From an uncultured Methanomicrobiales archaeon (GTDB lineage Archaea; Halobacteriota; Methanomicrobia; Methanomicrobiales; Methanospirillaceae): DNA of 52,725 nt. Where the stretch lies: NCBI GenBank assembly GCA_903828975.1, contig CAIKOD010000016.1, positions 1-52,725 on the forward strand, in the 5' to 3' direction. The notes beneath the pieces were generated by a model. The model made no database searches. It was not told where the DNA came from and worked only from the letters and a program-made list of their open reading frames with translations. Positions 10,248-18,415 of this stretch are shown here, piece after piece. Position 1 is the first letter of the stretch; each line of letters opens with the position of its first letter. Both the position numbers and the translations under genes were made by a program.

Positions 10248-10487
10248 ATGAAATTCTCTATTCTCATCGAACAGGATGAAGACGGCAGGTATGTTGTGGA
10301 ATGCACCGATCTGCCGGGATGCATGACCGAAGGAGAAACGCTCAAGGAAGCAATCGAAAATATCAATGAGGCAATTGTCGGTTGCATCAAGTCCCGGTTG
10401 AAGCTAGCTTCGGATAATATTCACATCACATCCCTGCCTTCCCGCATGAGTATCGATGTCGATACTTCCGGTATAAATTATGCCTAA
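10248..10487 (+). CDS. hicB: HicB-like antitoxin
   Basis: MKFSILIEQDEDGRYVVECTDLPGCMTEGETLKEAIENINEAIVGCIKSRLK. Confidence 0.85.
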   Translation: MKFSILIEQDEDGRYVVECTDLPGCMTEGETLKEAIENINEAIVGCIKSRLKLASDNIHITSLPSRMSIDVDTSGINYA

Positions 10488-10719
10488 ACTCCCGCGATCA
10501 GGCGGGAAAAATCACATCGCTGCATTCAAACGGGCAGGATGGGTGGAGAACCACATTGAGGGCAGCCACCATATCCTGATTAAAGAAGGAAACCCGGTTC
10601 ACCTGTAAATCCCTGTTCATGCCGGACGGGATCTCGGTGTGGGATTGTTATGTAAACTCATTGATAAGGCCGGTATGACCCAAAAGGATTATTGCGCATA
10701 CTTCTATAGGGAAAAATAA
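10480..10719 (+). pseudogene. hicA: HicA-like toxin interrupted by a nonsense codon
   Basis: ATG overlaps the hicB stop; MPKLPRSGGKNHIAAFKRAGWVENHIEGSHHILIKEGNPVHL*IPVHAGRDLGVGLLCKLIDKAGMTQKDYCAYFYREK; TAA at 10606-10608 in frame. Confidence 0.75.
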
Positions 10720-10793
10720 TTATACCTTTTAGAAACAAGGATTGAATCCCACGGTAGCAACAGGTACCGTTTCTCGAATAAAGGTAATATCTC

Positions 10794-11057
10794 ATGATGC
10801 AGGCGCTGATCGATGCGTGCGGGCATGAGGTGCTGTACATGCACTCAACTCTGCAACTCATCAGCTTCTACAAGACATTCGGTTTTGTTCCTATCCCCGA
10901 AGACCAGCTCCCGAAGATGATCAGGGACCGGTTCCTCTTCTGCTTCGGTGAGATGGCCGGGTGCAAACGGTCTGCCCCATGCAGAGGGAGGCGGGAATTT
11001 AAGATGTATTGGAGCGGCGTTTTTTTTACTATCTTACCAATCCGGACAAAGGTATGA
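10794..11057 (+). pseudogene. GNAT N-acetyltransferase, copy 3 (5'-truncated; C-terminal half only)
   Basis: MMQALIDACGHEVLYMHSTLQLISFYKTFGFVPIPEDQLPKMIRDRFLFCFGEMAGC then divergent C-terminus. Confidence 0.85.
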
Positions 11058-11220
11058 TCTTATGCCTGTTACTGTGATAGTGCCATCCATAGACCGGGCA
11101 AGGTTCAATTTGGAAAAGGAGCGGGCGTGAGAGATTACTATTGTCTTTACGAGGATCTCTTGGAATTATCTCTTTTGTTGGGGGAAAATTTGTATAATCT
11201 CATAACTCCAAGATTATAGT

Positions 11221-11445
11221 ATGGAATATACGGTTGTCCTCGAACCACAGGAAGAAGGCGGGTATTTCGTCCAGTGTGTGGAGTTACCCGGGGCCATCAG
11301 CCAGGGGGACTCAAAAGAGGAAGCGCTTACCAATATTAAAGAAGCAATCGAACTTGTTTTAGAAGTCCAGCGCGAAGAACTCCATAAAAAAACAAACATC
11401 TTCCATTCGGAAATTGTCAAAGTAGACGTGGCGAATGTCTCGTAA
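11221..11445 (+). CDS. hicB: HicB-like antitoxin
   Basis: MEYTVVLEPQEEGGYFVQCVELPGAISQGDSKEEALTNIKEAIELVLE. Confidence 0.88.
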   Translation: MEYTVVLEPQEEGGYFVQCVELPGAISQGDSKEEALTNIKEAIELVLEVQREELHKKTNIFHSEIVKVDVANVS

Positions 11446-11656
11446 ACTTCCGGTAATCTCTGGTGAGAAGATGGTCAAGATCCTTGCAAAACAGGGCTTC
11501 GAGATCAGGCGGCAAACTTCAGGTCATATTGTTGTGCAGAAAGAATGGCGGGTATTTGCAGTTCCTCTTCATAATGAGTTGAAGAAAGGGACACTTATGG
11601 CAATTTTGAACCAAGCTGATATAACGGTTGAGGAATTTAAGCAATTTTTTAATTGA
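11435..11656 (+). CDS. hicA: HicA-like toxin
   Basis: MSRKLPVISGEKMVKILAKQGFEIRRQTSGHIVVQKEWRVFAVPLHNELKKGTLMAILNQADITVEEFKQFF; overlaps hicB. Confidence 0.9.
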   Translation: MSRKLPVISGEKMVKILAKQGFEIRRQTSGHIVVQKEWRVFAVPLHNELKKGTLMAILNQADITVEEFKQFFN

Positions 11657-11689
11657 TCTGGTGATACATCAGATTGGCGGAATATCTGA

Positions 11690-12139
11690 TGTGCGGAAAC
11701 CCGTGAACTCACCCGCGCCGAATTCCCCCTCGTCAAGGCGGTCTGGTACCATTATCACCAGCAGGAGGTCAACCCCGCTGAAGATCGCATCTTCGGCACC
11801 TTTATCGACGGGACGCTCGCTGCTGTAGCGCGTTGCAAGCTGCATCCGGACGGGCATGAAGTTGACGGTGTCTTTACGCTTGAAGAGTTCCGGGGGCGGG
11901 GTCTCGCCAGGTTTGTGGTGCAGGCGCTGATCGATGCGTGCGGGCATGAGGTGCTGTACATGCACTCAACCCTGCAACTCATCAGTTTCTACAAGACATT
12001 CGGTTTTGTTCCTATCCCCGAAGACCAGCTCCCGAAGATAATCAGGGACCGGTTCCTCTTCTGCTTCGGCGAAATGGCGGGGTGCAAACGGTCTGCCCGA
12101 TGCGGGGGGAGGCGGGTGGGTGATGATCATTTTGGTTAA
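11690..12139 (+). pseudogene. GNAT N-acetyltransferase, copy 4 (no in-frame standard start)
   Basis: Frame reads ..CAETRELTRAEFPLVKAVWYHYHQQEVNPAEDRIFG... to 12139; in-frame TGA at 11687-11689 directly upstream, first standard start is the internal GTG at 11915. Confidence 0.75.
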
Positions 12140-12154
12140 GATTGGATCCATTTC

Positions 12155-13429
12155 TTAACTATCTTCTGAAAACCATTTCCAGAGGGGGAGATATTGAACT
12201 GTCCCTTTCAGTCCAAACCACTCAGATTCCTCTGTCTTTTCCATATCCTCCGTAAGCATGAGGAGATTTGTGCATGATAAGTCCCTTCCTGCCTTCAGAA
12301 GTGCCCGAATCTCGCGCTCATACGTTTTTTTGGAGGAAATATCAGTACAGACCTGAATGAGTTGTTCAATCCGATGCCCGGCCTGGACTACAAAGTCAAC
12401 TTCCTCCTGCTCCTGGTTTTTCCAGAAATAAATTGCGGTGTCCCCGTTGTATTCCCTGGATTTAAGGGAGATTGCGACCAGGTTTTCATACAATTTTCCC
12501 CGGTTTTCCGAAAACCTGATCGCCTTTGCAGAAATAAAACCATTATCAATACAATAAATCTTTTTATTAAATGCCACCTGTTCCCTTACTTTGTAAGAAA
12601 ACCTGGGAATACTGAAGAAAAGAAACGTTTCTTCAAGGTAATGGAGGTATTTCTTCACCGTGTGAATGCTCCTGGCCGAACTTACTTTAGACAGGGCATT
12701 GTAGGAATATTCATTGCCGACCGTTGAGATCAGGTACGTTGCCAGATCCGCGATTTCCGGCACAAAACGGATACGATATCGCCGTACAATATCTTTGTAA
12801 ATGATCGCGTCAAAGAGTGCAGAAAGGTAATTTCCACCATTTATTTTTTTAATCAGCGGCTCCGGGAACCCTCCCGTCATGACGTAGGTAGCGAGATGTT
12901 CCTTCTTTTCGATGCCGGTGAGAACCCTGCCCTGGATACTCAGGTACTCCCTGAATGAAAATGGAAGGATTGTCTGTTCCAGGTGCCTCCCCGTAAGATG
13001 TGTAGCTAGCTCCTTCGAGAGCAGATTCGAGTTGCTCCCTGTGATATAGAGATGATATCCCTGCCGCTGGAGTCGGTTGACAAACAATTCCCACATAGGA
13101 AGGTTCTGGATTTCATCGAATAAGACCGTCCGGCAGCCGTCATAGACCACATCAATCGCTGAAATCAGTTCGTCATTATCCTGTAATTGGATGAGACGTT
13201 CATCATCAAAGTTCACATATGCGAAATTTCCCTGGCTTTTCAGATGATGAATGGCATAAAAAGACTTACCTGATCTCCTCGGACCTGTGATGACTTTGAC
13301 AAGAGTACCTGTTGAGTCATCGAACTTGATCTCCCTCTTAACGTATGCCTCGTTTTGGATAGTATCCAGTTCACGTTTCTGGATCTCAATAATATCCCGG
13401 ACCGACACAATAAAAATATCATACTGCAC
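12155..13429 (-). CDS. AAA-family ATPase with DUF4143-type C-terminus
   Basis: ORF 424 aa; Walker A 'GPRRSGKS', Walker B 'TVLFDEIQN', 'YITGSNSNLLSKELATHLTGRHLEQTILPFSFREYL', nuclease-like C-terminus 'AIYFWKNQEQEEVDFVVQ'. Confidence 0.9.
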   Translation of the reverse strand: MQYDIFIVSVRDIIEIQKRELDTIQNEAYVKREIKFDDSTGTLVKVITGPRRSGKSFYAIHHLKSQGNFAYVNFDDERLIQLQDNDELISAIDVVYDGCRTVLFDEIQNLPMWELFVNRLQRQGYHLYITGSNSNLLSKELATHLTGRHLEQTILPFSFREYLSIQGRVLTGIEKKEHLATYVMTGGFPEPLIKKINGGNYLSALFDAIIYKDIVRRYRIRFVPEIADLATYLISTVGNEYSYNALSKVSSARSIHTVKKYLHYLEETFLFFSIPRFSYKVREQVAFNKKIYCIDNGFISAKAIRFSENRGKLYENLVAISLKSREYNGDTAIYFWKNQEQEEVDFVVQAGHRIEQLIQVCTDISSKKTYEREIRALLKAGRDLSCTNLLMLTEDMEKTEESEWFGLKGTVQYLPLWKWFSEDS

Positions 13430-13490
13430 AATAATAGATAAAATTATGCATTGTGATATTTTAACTGCACAATTTCTAAAATCCCCTGTT

Positions 13491-13953
13491 AAAGAAGTGT
13501 GGTACCACTACCACCAGCAGGAGGCCGAACCCAGCTGAAGACCGCATCTTCGGCACCTTTATCGACGGGACGCTCGCTGCAGTAGCGCGTTGCAGGCTGC
13601 ATCCGGACGGGCATGAAGTTGACGGTGTCTTTACGCTTGAAGAGTTCCGGGGGCGGGGTCTCGCCAGGCTTGTGGTGCAGGCGCTGATCGATGCTTGCGG
13701 GCATGAGGTGCTGTACATGCACTCAACCCTGCAACTCATCAGTTTCTACAAGACATTCGGTTTTGTTCCTATCCCCGAAGACCAGCTCCCGAAGATAATC
13801 AGGGACCGGTTCCTCTTCTGCTTCGGCGAGATGGCCGGGTGCAAACGGTCTGCCCCATGCGGAGGGAGGCCGGTGGGTGATCCTGGATGCAGTCAGATTA
13901 TGGTAAAAATGTGGAGTGAAAGACCGTGGTTAAAAGGACGATCAGGGAAATAA
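13491..13953 (+). pseudogene. GNAT N-acetyltransferase, copy 5 (5'-truncated, frameshifted)
   Basis: Homology begins at VKEVWYHYHQQEAEP; +1 shift gives TGA at 13536-13538; body continues in another frame to KRSAPCGGRPVGD. Confidence 0.85.
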
Positions 13954-13990
13954 TTATTGTTAGGTGTGATAGAATAGGAATTGAGAATAA

Positions 13991-14284
13991 ATGACACCCC
14001 GCGATGAAATCCTCGATCTCCTCAGATCATTACAAAGCGATCTTACCGTACGGTATAAAGTCCGCAGGATCGGAATATTCGGCTCTTTTGCAAGAATTGA
14101 GTCCAGGCCTGATAGTGATGTGGACATACTCGTTGATTTTAATCCCGGCGCGGACCTCTTCGATCTCATTGAACTCTCTCAGTACCTGGAAGAAAAAATC
14201 GGCAGGCATGTGGACCTGGCAACACCCCGGGCACTCAGGCCTGAGATACGGGAAAGCGTCTTCCGGGACGTTGTGTACGCATGA
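13991..14284 (+). CDS. mntA: MntA-type nucleotidyltransferase antitoxin
   Basis: GIFGSFARIESRPDSDVDILVDF motif (GSxAR...DxDxxV). Confidence 0.88.
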   Translation: MTPRDEILDLLRSLQSDLTVRYKVRRIGIFGSFARIESRPDSDVDILVDFNPGADLFDLIELSQYLEEKIGRHVDLATPRALRPEIRESVFRDVVYA

Positions 14285-14619
14285 GAGAATACCGCCTTTT
14301 CCTGGTTGATATTATTAAGGCCGCAGAAGACATCGAGGCCTTCACCACGGGGATGTCTTTTAAAGAATTCGTTGACGATGACAAGACAATTTCGGCCGTA
14401 CTCTATAAGTTTGCAATTATGGGAGAGGCAACAAAAATGCTTCCCGATGAGGTCCGTGCAGAATATCCAGACATTCCCTGGCGAAGCATCGCAGGATTGC
14501 GTGACAAAGTGATTCATGGGTATATTGGTGTGGATTATGAACTCCTGTGGGAGACAATTGAGTTGAAAATTCCCGCTGTCATAAGATGTCTGCACACCGT
14601 CCTTGAAAAAGAGAAATGA
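14281..14619 (+). CDS. hepT: HEPN/DUF86 toxin (HepT-like)
   Basis: WRSIAGLRDKVIHGYIGVDYELLWETI matches the HEPN RxxxxH pattern (RDKVIH); overlaps mntA. Confidence 0.88.
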   Translation: MREYRLFLVDIIKAAEDIEAFTTGMSFKEFVDDDKTISAVLYKFAIMGEATKMLPDEVRAEYPDIPWRSIAGLRDKVIHGYIGVDYELLWETIELKIPAVIRCLHTVLEKEK

Positions 14620-14680
14620 TGCAGAATAAAATAATCCGGACATATATACACTCATGTTGACCATGATCCAGGTACAATTA

Positions 14681-14729
14681 CCTTCTGAAAACCATTTCCA
14701 GAGAGGTAATTATTCAATTCAAACCACAT
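14681..14729 (-). pseudogene. Remnant of the 3' end of a second DUF4143-type ATPase gene
   Basis: 'ttctgaaaaccatttccagagaggtaattattcaattcaaaccac' aligns by eye to the 3' coding end at 12172-12222 ('ttctgaaaaccatttccagagggggagatattgaactgtccctttcagtccaaaccac'). Confidence 0.6.
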
Positions 14730-14803
14730 TTTCCACTATCTTTTTAATATCCTTCTAAAAATGAGAGGACTATTTGGAGCAACCAACAGGAAAATGTAAA
14801 TGA

Positions 14804-15279
14804 TTGCTCTTCATGCATTCCTGTCATATCACGAATTCCTCTTTCCCCCCACTCACCCGCGAACTCACCTATGCGGAATTCCCCCTCGTCAAAGAGGTCT
14901 GGTACCATTATCACCAGCAGGAGGTCAACCCCGCTGAAGATCGCATCTTCGGCACCTTTATCGACGGGACGCTCGCTGCGGTAGCGCGTTGCAGGTTTCA
15001 TCCGGACGGGCACGAAGTTGACGGTGTCTTTACGCTTTGAAGAATTCCGTGGGCGTGGCCTCGCCAGGCTCATGGTGCAGGCATTGATAGACGCCTGCGG
15101 GCACGAGGTGCTGTTTATGCATTCAACCCTGCAACTTCATCAGTTTCTACAAGACATTCGGTTTTGTTCCTATCCCTGAGGACCAGCTTCCCCGGATGAT
15201 CCGGGACCGGTTCCTCTTCTGCTTCGGCGAGATGGCCGGGTGCAACGTCTGGCCCATGCAGGGGGAGACGGGAATCTGA
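14804..15279 (+). pseudogene. GNAT N-acetyltransferase, copy 6 (two frameshifts)
   Basis: Extra T gives 'tttacgctttga' stop at 15038-15040; a second extra T in 'ctgcaacttcatcag' near 15135; ends GCNVWPMQGETGI*. Confidence 0.85.
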
Positions 15280-15354
15280 ATAGTATTGGAGGTGTCAGAA
15301 TACCGGCTAATGACATTAAAAAAGATGGTATCTGTTGTTCCTGGTACGAAGTAA

Positions 15355-15582
15355 TTATACCGTAACAGTTTCGATTCTCACACGGCTGATAATGAACTCA
15401 TCATCAATTGGGACCATTTCATTATCCTCCATTAAACAGGCGATATGGAGTTCAATTGCGTCCTTTGTGTTCGTAATCGTCTCCTCAACAGTCTCCCCCT
15501 GCGAAAAGCATCCAGAAAGTGCCGGAACTTCGGCCCAGAACCCGCCTTCTTCAGCCTTGTGAATTATAATCGTATATTCCAT
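15355..15582 (-). CDS. hicB: HicB-like antitoxin
   Basis: MEYTIIIHKAEEGGFWAEVPALSGCFSQGETVEETITNTKDAIELHIACLMEDNEMVPIDDEFIISRVRIETVTV. Confidence 0.83.
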   Translation of the reverse strand: MEYTIIIHKAEEGGFWAEVPALSGCFSQGETVEETITNTKDAIELHIACLMEDNEMVPIDDEFIISRVRIETVTV

Positions 15583-15593
15583 GATTTTCCCAT

Positions 15594-15794
15594 TTATAGT
15601 AGATTTTCAAATGCCTTCTCTGTTAATCCCGCTTTTTTGATCGCTGCTTTCAGGAGTCCGATTTTTACTTCTCCTGATACCGGAATGGTGATCAATTATC
15701 CGTTCGGCATTTTAATATTCACATGATCCCCTTTACCCTGGCGAACCATTCCACCCGCATTCACGAATGCCCGGACTGCATCTTTTCCTTTCAC
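15594..15794 (-). pseudogene. hicA: HicA-like toxin with in-frame nonsense codon
   Basis: Reverse strand reads VKGKDAVRAFVNAGGMVRQGKGDHVNIKMPNG*LITIPVSGEVKIGLLKAAIKKAGLTEKAFENLL; TAA at 15698-15696. Confidence 0.75.
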
Positions 15795-15980
15795 GTTGTG
15801 GAATGAGGTCACCTTTCACGTTCCAATTAGCATTGTTGGGTTTTCTCATTCATCATCTTTGTTATGTGCTGAATGTGGTTGGGTTACTATGATTAGGCTT
15901 GGTGGTCTCAATCCCTCTACATTCGTTGCGAGTACAGGGGTGTTAATTAATGAAAAACGGTTGGGATGATGTTCCCTGGT

Positions 15981-16277
15981 TCATACTTTAGATTTTCGTT
16001 TCTTTTCCACCTGCGGGGTGATTTTCTCCTTTTTCGGAAGTGGTACGCATTCTTCATCCGGCCACTCATCTTCGAACATGAGGTCTTCTTCCAAGCATTC
16101 AGCCATCCGAAGGACGTTCTGGACAACCTCAAGCCTTGCATTTGCAGCCAGGACACACATCCCCTGATTGATGTTAAACAACCCGCCTTCAGGTAGTCCC
16201 GGTGTCGTTTCATCGTTTATCCACATAGGGCAGTCCTCTTCGGCACAAGGTTGACTGAGATCTCGCCAGCATTTCAT
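15981..16277 (-). CDS. Hypothetical small acidic protein with N-terminal cysteines
   Basis: ORF 98 aa, CWRDLSQPCAEEDCPMWINDE...; plausible composition, no family recognised. Confidence 0.45.
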   Translation of the reverse strand: MKCWRDLSQPCAEEDCPMWINDETTPGLPEGGLFNINQGMCVLAANARLEVVQNVLRMAECLEEDLMFEDEWPDEECVPLPKKEKITPQVEKKRKSKV

Positions 16278-16529
16278 GATCAGTACCCTTCGATATTGGG
16301 CAATTTAATAATTGGTGCCTTCCGGTATCGTATCCATATGAAAATGGTAGTAGGTTGATGTTTGCTACACTTCCAACCGCTTCTTCCGGTTTCAACCATT
16401 TTGTATCGGTAGAGGGAAAAATTTTATGAGGCCGTGCCTTCCTGGCAAATTGTGAAATCCTCTCTTCATTTCACATCCCCACTCCCAATCAATCTCACCC
16501 TTCAAGTCCTTTGAAGCAAATACTTCACT

Positions 16530-17144
16530 ATGGTACATCCCGCAACTCAAATCCCCTCATTTTCTGATGCAGTACAGTTCCACGGTCATACCTGTCCCGG
16601 TCTTGCACTTGGTTACCGGGCAGCATTAATCGCCCTCGAAGAGCTCAGGAGCGACCCATCACATGACGAAGAACTGGTCGCAGTCGTGGAGAATGATGCA
16701 TGTGGGATCGATGCCCTCCAGGTCGTCACCGGGTGCACGGCGGGGAAGGGAAACCTCATCTTCCTCGACTACGGGAAACATGTTTATACCCTGATCAACC
16801 GGCGGAAGGGGAAAGCGGTCCGGGTTGCTACGAAGCCCTCATTCTCAACGGCATCTCTCGATCCGGCATTTGGTGATCTCAGGTCAAAGGTGATGTCAGG
16901 GAACGCAACAGCCGAAGAACTGGAAGAATTCGAAAAACACCGCGATGCGGTCTGTCAGGCAATTCTCACGGTCCCTTATCCTGAACTTTTTTCTGTCCGG
17001 CGTGTGGATATGCAGGTCCCTGCTACGGCAACGATATACAAATCCGTTCCCTGTGACTGCTGTGGCGAGATGGTATCAGAACACAGGGCAATAACCGTGA
17101 GCGGGAATACACTCTGCATTCCGTGTTCGAAGAAAAAAGAGTAA
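16530..17144 (+). CDS. FmdE-family protein (formylmethanofuran dehydrogenase subunit E-like) with C-terminal zinc finger
   Basis: FHGHTCPGLALGYRAA motif; ACGIDALQVVTGCTAGKGNL; C-terminal CDCCGE...CIPC. Confidence 0.88.
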   Translation: MVHPATQIPSFSDAVQFHGHTCPGLALGYRAALIALEELRSDPSHDEELVAVVENDACGIDALQVVTGCTAGKGNLIFLDYGKHVYTLINRRKGKAVRVATKPSFSTASLDPAFGDLRSKVMSGNATAEELEEFEKHRDAVCQAILTVPYPELFSVRRVDMQVPATATIYKSVPCDCCGEMVSEHRAITVSGNTLCIPCSKKKE

Positions 17145-17321
17145 TTCTGATACACTCCTTTCTCCGAAGCCTGTATTGAGGTGGGATAGTGCAGATTTAT
17201 ATGAACCCTCCCCTCGGGCTGTCGTTGCACGGTACCAGTTAATAATATACGGGCTGGAAAAAAAGGCGTGTATCATTCCGGAAAGCACCCGGTCCGTCTT
17301 AAAATAAAGCCATATTCATGT

Positions 17322-17981
17322 TTAAAATTCAAGCAGGTCCATTGCTATGGCAGGGTCCTCGCAGATTCCAGGGCGGGCCTTCAACAACCGCATCACTTTT
17401 TTTAACCGTGCCTTCAGCCTGTTGTTCTCTGCTTCGAGCCGTTTCATCCGCTGGTACATCGGCTCCCTGCCTCCTGCACCGCACAGGCTCGCTATGTACT
17501 GCTTGAGGAAGCGGTCGGCGGTGTTATGCCGCCGTGGAATCCACTGGATCTCGATGGTTAATTCCTTTCCACGGATAAGGTCCTGGACCGCGACCGATTT
17601 TTTTACAAATGCAGATGATTTTGACTTGCGTTCGTCGGTCAGGTGCCAGACCACGGTCTGGCTGTCGGTACGTATCCGGGCGTGTGACCGCAGTGGGAGG
17701 TTTTCAAGCGCGAGGATGACGGCATTGAACTCTGCCTCGTTATTCGAGACCCCCTTCTCGTACATGAAATAGACCTCGTCATTGGGGAACAGTGCCACGC
17801 TATGGCCATCCCCGCTCCCGTCAACGGTGATGTCCAGGCGTTCATGTACCGGGGTATCATCCGGGGCTGGTATTCCCCGGGACCTCCGTTTCAGCGGAAA
17901 ACAAGGGTGCACAAAGGTGGTTCCGTCCGAAAAAAGAGAGAGTATGGGGAGAGAGGGGTCCCCATCAGGGAATTGGACCAT
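17322..17981 (-). CDS. RNase H-like protein with C-terminal coiled coil
   Basis: ITVDGSG, NNEAEFNAV, RTDSQTVV, RHNTADRF catalytic-type motifs; C-terminal RMKRLEAENNRLKARLKK. Confidence 0.8.
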   Translation of the reverse strand: MVQFPDGDPSLPILSLFSDGTTFVHPCFPLKRRSRGIPAPDDTPVHERLDITVDGSGDGHSVALFPNDEVYFMYEKGVSNNEAEFNAVILALENLPLRSHARIRTDSQTVVWHLTDERKSKSSAFVKKSVAVQDLIRGKELTIEIQWIPRRHNTADRFLKQYIASLCGAGGREPMYQRMKRLEAENNRLKARLKKVMRLLKARPGICEDPAIAMDLLEF

Positions 17982-18170
17982 TGGGACATGTTCCCGTGGC
18001 AGCAGGTTATTACCTCCCCGAAACCTTGATAGATTGGTAGATTCACCTTATATTTAATCATTTTGAAAAAAAGCCGGTGTAATTGTTTTGATTTCGCAAT
18101 CAGGATGGCTGAGCAACGACCTGTCTGGAAATAAATTATTGTGGTCATTGATTCAACTGATTCTCTGCTG

Positions 18171-18345
18171 TGGGTAAGACCGGTTGGGATAAGGAATGAT
18201 CTCTTTAATCTCTGAAATTTCCTTGAATGTCCCAATTGAACCCTGCCAATGGATATCTTATCGGGGATGGGGCAGGGAGGGGGTGAAACCCCCTCCTGGT
18301 CTTACGTATCTCCTCTTTTTTAAATATGCAAGGTTTCTACAGAGC
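18171..18345 (-). repeat. Dispersed intergenic repeat, copy A
   Basis: Reverse complement 'ggagggggtttcaccccctccctgccccatccccgataagatat...ggcagggtt...cttatcccaaccgg' aligns with 37701-37817. Confidence 0.65.
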
Positions 18346-18415
18346 TATTAGTCGTAAAAAAGAAAATGGAATTTTTTTCCGTTGTCACATGACCCCAGAA
18401 CCCCGCAGGACCCGG

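Noticed and set aside
8295-15073. Repeated minus-strand ORFs (MHVQHLMPAGIDQRLHHKPGE..., MSCRVECMYSTSCPHASISAC...) and N-terminal extensions across the array
   Set aside because: They are the antisense of the repeated GNAT gene; they recur only because the sense gene is repeated and the codon bias leaves the opposite frames open
8301-15280. CRISPR array interpretation of the repeats
   Set aside because: Repeat units are about 0.2-0.45 kb coding sequences and the gaps are whole genes; no 25-40 nt direct repeats with uniform spacers and no cas genes
8301-15794. Classical integron or IS composite transposon
   Set aside because: No integron integrase, attC-like palindromic sites, transposase or clear terminal inverted repeats were seen in the island
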